Shown in pieces: positions 1 to 5,118 of a DNA stretch of 9,347 nt (the first letter of the stretch is position 1; each line of letters starts with the position of its first letter). The stretch comes from Eubacteriales bacterium (GTDB taxonomy: Bacteria > Bacillota > Clostridia > JANYKE01): NCBI GenBank assembly GCA_025361685.1, contig JANYKE010000202.1, positions 1-9,347 of the forward strand. The letters are read 5' to 3'. The notes under the pieces are model-generated. The model searched no databases. It was given only the letters and a program-made list of their open reading frames with translations, and had not been told where the DNA came from. The translations under genes were made by a program, and so were the position numbers.

Positions 1-1
1 T

Positions 2-1372
2 TTTGATTTAATTATTTTGGGTGGCGGTCCGGCCGGGTATATGGCGGCTGAGCGGGCAGGACACGCGGGACGTCGAGTTATGTTAGTTGAGAAGAATCAG
101 CTTGGGGGCGTGTGTCTGAACGAGGGTTGCATACCGTCTAAGACGCTGCTCAAGTCGGCGAAGGTTTATGACGATGCGCTGATGAGTTCGAAGTATGGGA
201 TTATGGTTGAGCCGGGTGCGGTGAGTTATGACCAGGCTACGGTTATTAATAGGAAGAATAAGGTGGTTAAGATTTTGGTTGCGGGAATCAGGTCAGCTTT
301 GAAGGCGGGCAATGTTGAGGTCGTGGCGGGGTCCGGTGCGATTGCACGTAAGAGCGGCGATGGGATTTCTGTTGAGGTTAATGGGGATTTATTTTTGGCT
401 AAGGCAATAATTATTGCTACGGGTTCGATGCCGATACTGCCTCCAATTGAAGGGCTTGAACAGGGACTCACAGATGGTTTTGTTTTGACGAACAAGGAGA
501 TTTTGGATTTGAAGAAAATCCCCGAGACGCTCGTCGTAGTTGGAGGCGGAGTTATAGGTTTGGAAATGGCATCGTACTTCAACTCTGTCGGGACAAAGGT
601 AATAGTTGTCGAGATGCTTGACAGAATAGCAGGTTCAACAGACAAAGACATTTCAGATATCCTCATGAAAGTTTACGAAAAAAAAGGTGTAACATTTTGT
701 CTTGAAACAAAAGCCGTTAAATTTTCAGCAGGCAAAGTTAAGATTGAAAAAGATGGCGAGACAACAGATTTAAAAGCGGAAAAAGTTTTGCTTTCCATTG
801 GGCGCCATCCGGTAACAGATGGATTAGGATTTTCGGAATTGGGAATAGAAATGAACAGAGGCGCAATTGTAACAGATGCACAGATGAGGACAAATATTCC
901 GGGAGTTTACGCGGCCGGAGATGTGACAGGTGGTATGATGCTTGCTCACAAAGCTTATAGAGAAGCAGAGGTTGCGGTCAACACAATTCTTGACATCGAA
1001 GATGTTATGAAATACGATGCGATTCCCGCAGCGATTTATACCAATCCGGAGGTTGGAGCTGTTGGCGAAACCGAAGAGACCGCCACACAAAAAGGAATCG
1101 ATTTTGAAATCGCAAATGTTTCGATGAGATTTTCAGGACGCTACGTTGCAGAAAACGAAGGCGGCAACGGAATTTGCAAAGTTCTGATTAAGAAAAATAC
1201 CCGCAAGATAATTGGCTGTCATCTGATTGGTTCTTATGCAAGTGAAGTTATTACAACAGCCGCCGCATTTGTTGAAAAAGAATTAACCGTAAGAGAAATA
1301 AAGAAAATAATTTTTCCCCACCCTTCAGTGAGCGAAATAATTCGCGAAGCAATTTTCCAATTCGAAGATTGA
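2..1372 (+). CDS. lpdA: Dihydrolipoyl dehydrogenase (E3), 5'-partial
   Basis: This flavoprotein reoxidises dihydrolipoyl groups with NAD+ in 2-oxoacid dehydrogenase complexes or the glycine cleavage system, in the cytoplasm. Numbering from the TTG at 17-19 as residue 1, I see the FAD-binding GGGPAG (2-7), the redox disulfide motif GGVCLNEGCIPSK with C33 and C38, an ATG motif (IIIATGS, 131-137), the NAD-binding GGGVIGLE (176-183), the second FAD motif GVYAAGDV (296-303), and the C-terminal catalytic dyad H435/E440 in FPHPSVSE. The frame stays open to the left edge (FDLII precedes GGG), as in complete family members whose first strand lies there. TTG 17 is therefore not the start, and only a few N-terminal residues are missing. 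No lipoyl domain is visible. Partner E1/E2 or gcv genes would lie upstream. Synonymous codon use shifts strongly inside the gene: Lys is AAG in the first third and mostly AAA later. The family call is secure; the complex it serves is unknown. Confidence 0.95.
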   Translation, partial: FDLIILGGGPAGYMAAERAGHAGRRVMLVEKNQLGGVCLNEGCIPSKTLLKSAKVYDDALMSSKYGIMVEPGAVSYDQATVINRKNKVVKILVAGIRSALKAGNVEVVAGSGAIARKSGDGISVEVNGDLFLAKAIIIATGSMPILPPIEGLEQGLTDGFVLTNKEILDLKKIPETLVVVGGGVIGLEMASYFNSVGTKVIVVEMLDRIAGSTDKDISDILMKVYEKKGVTFCLETKAVKFSAGKVKIEKDGETTDLKAEKVLLSIGRHPVTDGLGFSELGIEMNRGAIVTDAQMRTNIPGVYAAGDVTGGMMLAHKAYREAEVAVNTILDIEDVMKYDAIPAAIYTNPEVGAVGETEETATQKGIDFEIANVSMRFSGRYVAENEGGNGICKVLIKKNTRKIIGCHLIGSYASEVITTAAAFVEKELTVREIKKIIFPHPSVSEIIREAIFQFED

Positions 1373-1374
1373 TA

Positions 1375-1403
1375 TTGCAGTTAAAGGATTGATATGCTAT
1401 ATT
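1375..1403 (+). promoter_or_regulatory. Putative promoter of tRNA-Arg
   Basis: A -10 element TATATT (1398-1403, 5 of 6 to consensus) follows TTGCAG (1375-1380, 3 of 6) at 17 bp. The predicted transcript would start near 1410, about 19 bases before the tRNA. It begins three bases after the lpd stop codon. Read-through from lpd is the alternative. Confidence 0.45.
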
Positions 1404-1428
1404 ACAGAGAGGTTGCATGATGTGGCGT

Positions 1429-1503
1429 GTCTCGGTGGCCTAAAGGATAAGGTGATGGGTTCCGGTCCCATTGATGCGGGTTCGATTCCTGCCCGGGACG
1501 CCA
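1429..1503 (+). tRNA. tRNA-Arg (anticodon CCG)
   Basis: A full cloverleaf can be drawn. The acceptor GTCTCGG (1429-1435) pairs with CCGGGAC (1493-1499) with one T-G pair. A short D arm follows. The anticodon stem ATGGG/CCCAT encloses the loop TTCCGGT, placing CCG at 1462-1464. The T arm is GCGGG-TTCGATT-CCTGC (1476-1492). The discriminator is G1500 and CCA is encoded at 1501-1503. It decodes the rare Arg codon CGG. The variable loop is only 4 bases. The six bases just upstream (TGGCGT, 1423-1428) are complementary to the mature 3' end ACGCCA, so the precursor leader could pair with it. Confidence 0.93.
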
Positions 1504-1511
1504 TTTTTTAT

Positions 1512-1541
1512 TTGACATAACCTAGGTCGACAGATTATAAT
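1512..1541 (+). promoter_or_regulatory. Consensus promoter of tRNA-Gly/tRNA-Thr
   Basis: A perfect TTGACA (1512-1517) and a perfect TATAAT (1536-1541) are separated by 18 bp. The predicted start near 1548 lies about 16 bases before tRNA-Gly. This fits a strong, stable-RNA type sigma-A promoter serving the Gly-Thr pair separately from tRNA-Arg. Confidence 0.8.
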
Positions 1542-1564
1542 TTGCCTTGAACCAAAATTTCTCT

Positions 1565-1638
1565 GCGGGTGTAGTTCAATGGTAGAATATCAGCTTCCCA
1601 AGCTGGCTACGGGGGTTCGATTCCCCTCACCCGCTCCA
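1565..1638 (+). tRNA. tRNA-Gly (anticodon CCC)
   Basis: The acceptor GCGGGTG (1565-1571) pairs perfectly with CACCCGC (1628-1634). The discriminator is T1635 and CCA is encoded at 1636-1638. The anticodon loop TTCCCAA (1595-1601) carries CCC at 1597-1599, on a stem TCAGC/GCTGG with one T-G pair. The T loop is TTCGATT. It decodes GGG. The body closely resembles known bacterial CCC glycine tRNAs. Confidence 0.95.
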
Positions 1639-1639
1639 G

Positions 1640-1657
1640 GCAACGTTTTGCCGTTGC
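1640..1657 (+). other. Hairpin in the tRNA-Gly/tRNA-Thr spacer
   Basis: GCAACG (1640-1645) and CGTTGC (1652-1657) form a perfect 6-bp stem around the loop TTTTGC, two bases after the CCA of tRNA-Gly. No T-run follows, so it is unlikely to be a terminator. It may present the spacer to processing nucleases or partly limit read-through into tRNA-Thr. Confidence 0.45.
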
Positions 1658-1680
1658 GTAAACGAAACACTGATTTCTGT

Positions 1681-1756
1681 GCTGATGTAACTCAGGCGGT
1701 AGAGTACCACCTTGGTAAGGTGGAAGTCACGGGTTCGAGTCCCGTCATCAGCTCCA
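1681..1756 (+). tRNA. tRNA-Thr (anticodon GGT)
   Basis: The acceptor GCTGATG (1681-1687) pairs perfectly with CATCAGC (1746-1752). The discriminator is T1753 and CCA is at 1754-1756. The anticodon stem CCACC/GGTGG holds the loop TTGGTAA (1712-1718) with GGT at 1714-1716. The T arm is standard with TTCGAGT. It decodes ACC and ACT. It lies 42 bases after tRNA-Gly without its own clear promoter, so it is probably cotranscribed. No convincing terminator is seen before the convergent NYN gene at 1795. Confidence 0.95.
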
Positions 1757-1794
1757 AAAGTAGTTGCAACAATATGGGGCGTTAAAAATTAAAA

Positions 1795-2697
1795 CTAGTC
1801 GTGTTTTTTGATGAGGTAGTGGCTGATGCCGTTGCCTGCTGAGATTGCTTTCTCCTCGAACTTATTTGCGTCTTTGATTAAACTTATCAGCTTGGAATAG
1901 TTGTAGTTTCGCGGATCAAAGTCAGGGTATTGGCGGTTAAGCATTATTCCGATTTGACTCAGGAACATCCAACCGGTATCGTCTGAATGTGTCTCGATTA
2001 TTTTTGATATGTTTTCGACAACTGCCTCAAGACTCAACATGCCCGATTCAGCTTCGACAGTCGGTACAGGTTCGGAAACAGGCTCGACAGGTTTTTCTGC
2101 AACAGGTGGTGCAGCTGCAGGAGTGACAATGACAGGAGTCTCTTTCTTGTCAGTAATTACAACTTTCTTTTTAGGCAAAACGACCGCCGGCTTTGGTACA
2201 ACCTTTGACGGCTTAACCAAAACTTCAAGATATTTGAAAACCTCGCATGCAGACTTAAAAGCAAGCGGAGTTTTCTTTTCTCCCATTCCCAAAACAAACA
2301 TTCCCGCTTCACGAAGACGCGAGGCAAGCTTGGTGAAATCACTGTCACTCGATACTATGCAAAAACCGTCGACCTGGTCAGAGTACAGAATGTCCATCGC
2401 ATCAATGATTAGTGCTGAGTCGGAAGAATTTTTCCCAACCGTGTAACGGAATTGTTGGATAGGTGTAATCGAATGCGAAAGCAAAACGCTTTTCCATGCG
2501 GAAGCATTCGGACTTGTCCAATCGCCATAAATTCTTTTGTACGTCGGCGTCCCGTAAACCGAAATCTCATCAATAATACCTTTTATATATTTGCTTGAAA
2601 CATTATCTGCATCTATAAGTAGCGCGATTCTTCGATTGTAGTTGGTTCCGGTATTTCCGTTGCCGGAACTACTGTTACTGCTTGTGTTATTTCTCAT
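1795..2697 (-). CDS. NYN-domain putative ribonuclease with OST-HTH (LOTUS)-like C-terminus
   Basis: This 300-residue cytoplasmic protein has three parts. A Ser/Asn-rich disordered start (1-21) leads into a NYN/PIN-like nuclease fold (about 23-160), then a Pro/Val/Lys/Glu-rich linker (about 163-217), then a helical domain (about 222-300) that resembles OST-HTH/LOTUS RNA-binding modules. Likely metal-binding acids of the NYN fold are D29 and D31 (LLIDADN), D93 and D99 (SSDSALIIDAMD) and D118 and D120 (SSDSDF). Members of this family (LabA/DUF88-like) are thought to be metal-dependent RNases; the target here is unknown. The start is well supported: AGGAGG (2705-2710) lies 7 bases before ATG. It diverges from rqcH across about 105 bases with overlapping promoters, and converges on the tRNA cluster without an obvious terminator. 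The 3' part uses more A/C-rich codons than the 5' part. Confidence 0.85.
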   Translation of the reverse strand: MRNNTSSNSSSGNGNTGTNYNRRIALLIDADNVSSKYIKGIIDEISVYGTPTYKRIYGDWTSPNASAWKSVLLSHSITPIQQFRYTVGKNSSDSALIIDAMDILYSDQVDGFCIVSSDSDFTKLASRLREAGMFVLGMGEKKTPLAFKSACEVFKYLEVLVKPSKVVPKPAVVLPKKKVVITDKKETPVIVTPAAAPPVAEKPVEPVSEPVPTVEAESGMLSLEAVVENISKIIETHSDDTGWMFLSQIGIMLNRQYPDFDPRNYNYSKLISLIKDANKFEEKAISAGNGISHYLIKKHD

Positions 2698-2724
2698 ATT
2701 AAAACCTCCTAGCTCTATATGATG

Positions 2725-2754
2725 TTAGTATTATAGCACATTTTATTGTATAAT
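2725..2754 (+). promoter_or_regulatory. Putative promoter of rqcH
   Basis: A perfect TATAAT (2749-2754) has a weak TTAGTA (2725-2730) 18 bp upstream. The predicted start near 2761 gives a leader of about 42 bases before the ATG at 2803. Because of this -10, the alternative TTG start at 2746 would lie inside the promoter. Confidence 0.5.
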
Positions 2755-2759
2755 ATGAA
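2730..2759 (-). promoter_or_regulatory. Putative promoter of the NYN gene (extended -10)
   Basis: On the minus strand, TGCTATAAT gives a perfect -10 (2730-2735) with a TGN extension. TTCATA (2754-2759, 4 of 6) lies 18 bp upstream as a -35. The predicted start near 2723 leaves a short leader with AGGAGG at 2705-2710. Its elements interlock with those of the rqcH promoter on the other strand. Confidence 0.6.
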
Positions 2760-2787
2760 TGATTTGCAAATATTCTCAAAAAAAAGT

Positions 2788-2793
2788 AAAGGA
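2788..2793 (+). promoter_or_regulatory. Ribosome binding site that fixes the rqcH start
   Basis: AAAGGA ends 9 bases before the ATG at 2803. It supports MPFDGIV as the N-terminus, which matches the family's usual opening, over the longer frame from TTG 2746. Confidence 0.65.
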
Positions 2794-2802
2794 TCAATTG
2801 TC

Positions 2803-4551
2803 ATGCCATTTGATGGAATTGTTGCAAAGTGCATATCCGAAGAGCTCTTAAATGTTCTGGCGGACGGTCGCATCGACAAGGTTTACCAGCCTGAAAAAGA
2901 TGAGATTACAATCGGCATCCGCGCAAAGGGAACGAGCCGGAAGCTGGTTATTTCCGCGAGCCCAAACAATCCGCGCATACATCTGACCGAAATTGCAAAG
3001 GAGAATCCGGCTAACGCGCCGCTGTTCTGTATGATTCTGCGCAAGTATTTGGTCGGCGGCAAGATTTTGTCTGTTGCGGCGTTAGATTTTGAACGCGTGA
3101 TTACGATTAAGGTTGAGTCGAGAAACGAGCTTAATGATACAATTGTTCTTGATTTGATTGTTGAGATTATGGGGCGCCACAGCAATATTATTCTTGTTAA
3201 CGATAAGAAGATTATTATTGATGCGATTAAACATGTTGATAATAAGATTAGCCGGGTGCGCGAGGTGGCGCCGGCAAGACATTACGCCGCTCCGCTATCG
3301 CAGGATAAAATCTCACCTGCAGACATAGACTGTGCGGAGTTCTTTGGCGATAGCGGGAACCTTGAAACGCGAGCGGATGTTGAAAAATATATGCTGAGCA
3401 AGATTAAAGGATTTAGTCCGCTTATATGCAAAGAGATTAGTGCGAGCGCAAAAAGTTTTTCGACGGAGGATTTGCGGCAGGCGTTGAGTGTGATGATAAA
3501 AATGATTTTGAGTGAGGTCTATGCGCCTTGTATTGTTTTTGATACCGATAAGAAAGAAAAACTTTTTGATTACCACTGCTTGCCAATTGAGAACATCGGG
3601 AGCAAGACTGATTTTGATTCGATGAGTGCTGCGATGGATGAGTTTTACTATTCCCGAGATAAGGCAGAGCGGATTGCACAAAAAAAATCTCAATTGGAAA
3701 AAACTCTCGGCAATTGTCTTGAGCGCTCGCGAAAAAAGCTCGCCATTAGACAGAAGACTTTGAAGGATGTTGAGGATCGAGATAGATTCCGCTTATATGG
3801 CGAACTGATAATTGCTAACATTCATCAAATGAAGGCGGGACAAAAGTTTGCAGAGTTGAAAAATTATTATTCGGAGACCGATGAGATTGTTAAGATACCG
3901 ATGAAAGAAAATATTTCCTTGCCCGCCAATGCACAAAGATATTTTAAAAAATATGCAAAAGCGAAGTCAACATTCGAACATACAACAAAACAGATAAAAG
4001 AAAATTTGGACGAGCTTAAATATCTGGAGAGTGTAGAGCATCAACTTTCCATTGCCAAAAATCATAATGAAATTGGCGATATTTTACAGGAATTAATCGA
4101 TGAGAGATATGTCAATGGGAGAGCAAAAAAATCTCCAAAGCGGAAGGCTGCTAAAAAAATATCCGAGCCAATGGAATTTAAATCCTCTGACGGATTTCTT
4201 ATTTTCGTTGGCAAAAATAATATTCAAAACGATATGCTTACTATGAAGATGTCTTCATTAAAAGATATGTGGCTGCATATTAAAGATTTCCCGGGATCGC
4301 ACGTAATAATAAGAAGTGACGGCAAAGAGATATCGGACAACGCGATAAACCAGGCGGCAATCATTGCGGCTTTTTACAGCAAGGCATCTCAGTCTTCAAC
4401 AGTATCAATTGATTATACGCAAGTCAAAAACGTTAAAAAAATTTCCGGTGGCAAACCCGGAATGGTTACATATAAAAACTTTAAAACTATCGTTGTAACG
4501 CCTGAAGAACACATTGTGACTTCCTTGCAATTAAAAACCAATAACGTGTAA
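2803..4551 (+). CDS. rqcH: RqcH, NFACT-family ribosome quality control factor
   Basis: RqcH (also annotated as a fibronectin-binding protein FbpA/PavA-like) binds obstructed 50S subunits carrying peptidyl-tRNA. It recruits tRNA-Ala to add C-terminal Ala tails that mark stalled peptides for proteolysis. This copy has 582 residues, close to the usual length. NFACT-N starts at MPFDGIV and extends to about 180. A helix-hairpin-helix stretch follows (about 195-235, KIKGFSPLICKEI). A long coiled-coil region runs from about 282 to 435. The C-terminal NFACT-R domain covers about 458-568, with LHIKDFPGSHVII (491-503) and PGMVTY (552-557), which are hallmark motifs. At the position of the functional Asp-Arg pair (D97/R98 in Bacillus subtilis RqcH) this protein has E97-R98. 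A basic, low-complexity stretch (440-452, RAKKSPKRKAAKK) precedes NFACT-R. Lys codons are mainly AAG early and AAA late. No clear terminator follows, so transcription may enter the pseudogene downstream. Confidence 0.93.
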   Translation: MPFDGIVAKCISEELLNVLADGRIDKVYQPEKDEITIGIRAKGTSRKLVISASPNNPRIHLTEIAKENPANAPLFCMILRKYLVGGKILSVAALDFERVITIKVESRNELNDTIVLDLIVEIMGRHSNIILVNDKKIIIDAIKHVDNKISRVREVAPARHYAAPLSQDKISPADIDCAEFFGDSGNLETRADVEKYMLSKIKGFSPLICKEISASAKSFSTEDLRQALSVMIKMILSEVYAPCIVFDTDKKEKLFDYHCLPIENIGSKTDFDSMSAAMDEFYYSRDKAERIAQKKSQLEKTLGNCLERSRKKLAIRQKTLKDVEDRDRFRLYGELIIANIHQMKAGQKFAELKNYYSETDEIVKIPMKENISLPANAQRYFKKYAKAKSTFEHTTKQIKENLDELKYLESVEHQLSIAKNHNEIGDILQELIDERYVNGRAKKSPKRKAAKKISEPMEFKSSDGFLIFVGKNNIQNDMLTMKMSSLKDMWLHIKDFPGSHVIIRSDGKEISDNAINQAAIIAAFYSKASQSSTVSIDYTQVKNVKKISGGKPGMVTYKNFKTIVVTPEEHIVTSLQLKTNNV

Positions 4552-4587
4552 TTTGTATTGAGCATTGCACATGACAAAATTATTTTT

Positions 4588-4593
4588 GGGAGG
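4588..4593 (+). promoter_or_regulatory. Retained ribosome binding site of the pseudogene
   Basis: GGGAGG lies 9 bases before the ATG at 4603. It is stronger than the site of the intact relative at 5119, although translation would stop after ten codons. Confidence 0.6.
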
Positions 4594-4956
4594 AATTTAT
4601 AAATGATAAAAATAAAAAAGGCCGCAACAGTATAAAATGTCACTTATCAAAAAGGTATTAACGGAACACCGGGTGTTACTTCTACACTGCTTGACTCTTC
4701 CGTCAAATCAATTGATTTTAATTTACCGGATGTTTTGAATGCCAATCCTGCATATTATTCTACTGACGATTTGTCAGCGGATGTCCAGAAATGGGTATCA
4801 GGAACAGACGTGAATCAAGGGTGGTTTATAAGAGCGGCAGACGGATTGGCGCAAGTACCTATGATGGCAAATTTTATCAGCAATGATTCAACACTTGAAC
4901 CAACTCCGACACCAGAGACACCAAAGCCAACCCCAACTGTTGAACCCACATCTGTG

Positions 4957-4983
4957 CCTTCGTTTATTGACATAACCGGACAC
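4957..4983 (+). repeat. 27-bp exact repeat, copy 1 (linker/SLH junction)
   Basis: These 27 bases, encoding the end of the Thr-Pro linker and the first SLH residues (PSFIDITGH), are identical to 8530-8556. The adjoining bases to about 5001 differ at only a few positions. This is far more similar than the rest of the pseudogene is to the intact gene. Confidence 0.85.
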
Positions 4984-4988
4984 AGGGG

Positions 4989-5004
4989 CGCGATATATAT
5001 CGCG
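4989..5004. repeat. 16-bp perfect palindrome at the homology breakpoint
   Basis: CGCGATATATATCGCG is a perfect inverted repeat. It lies where similarity to the intact SLH coding sequence ends. The intact gene has a non-palindromic GCGAGATCTATATC at the equivalent place, so the palindrome arose or was selected in the remnant. It may be a recombination scar or chance. Confidence 0.5.
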
Positions 5005-5048
5005 GACAGCTTATATTTTTGGCAGCCCGTCTTTGTTTTTTGTCACAC

Positions 5049-5077
5049 TATGCAATAAAAAATAAAAGTAGTATAAT
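5049..5077 (+). promoter_or_regulatory. Putative promoter of the SLH surface protein
   Basis: A perfect TATAAT (5072-5077) in an AT-rich stretch lies about 40 bases before the start codon. Only a weak -35 (TATGCA, 5049-5054) lies at 17 bp. A better TTGTCA at 5040-5045 is too far away (26 bp). Activator dependence is possible but not shown. Confidence 0.4.
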
Positions 5078-5118
5078 AAATTTGGAAATATAAATAATAA
5101 GCAAGCAAAAGGAAAAAG

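Larger units (their letters stand above)
4603..5058 (+). pseudogene. Mosaic remnant of a DNRLRE/SLH surface-protein gene
   Basis: This is a collapsed paralogue of the gene at 5119-9111, in the same orientation just upstream. Translation from ATG 4603 reads MIKIKKAATV then a TAA at 4633-4635, at the codon aligned with TAC (Tyr) in the intact gene. The frame then stays open to 5058. Three pieces can be aligned. First, the start plus NVTYQKG matches the intact start and NATFQKG, but without the hydrophobic signal-peptide core. Second, 4663-4893 matches 5647-5877 codon for codon, about 55 of 77 residues identical by eye, ending the DNRLRE/CBM96-like domain. Third, a Thr-Pro linker and SLH start, 4894 to about 5001, matches the intact gene near 8530-8577. 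Homology then stops at a palindrome, and the tail ADSLYFWQPVFVFCHTMQ is unrelated. The intervening segments, including the whole beta-helix, are gone, yet all joins keep frame. A short product from TTG 4735 is possible but would lack a signal peptide. Confidence 0.85.

Noticed and set aside
17..19. TTG at 17 as the start of lpd
   Set aside because: It falls inside the first beta-strand (FDLIILGGG) of the FAD fold. The frame is open to the window edge, so the gene is simply cut off.
1504..1515. T-run after tRNA-Arg as an intrinsic terminator
   Set aside because: The only stem before it is the tRNA acceptor itself, and the run merges with the next promoter's -35.
1579..1785. 68-residue plus-strand reading frame
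   Set aside because: It runs through tRNA-Gly and tRNA-Thr and has no ribosome binding site; it is a shadow of RNA genes.
2746..2802. Longer rqcH start at TTG 2746
   Set aside because: It overlaps a perfect -10 element and lacks a ribosome binding site. MPFDGIV at 2803 matches the family start and has AAAGGA upstream.
4735..5058. Independent 107-residue gene starting at TTG 4735
   Set aside because: No ribosome binding site lies before 4735. The reading frame is continuous upstream to ATG 4603 except for one stop and is clearly homologous to the downstream gene, so it is part of the pseudogene.
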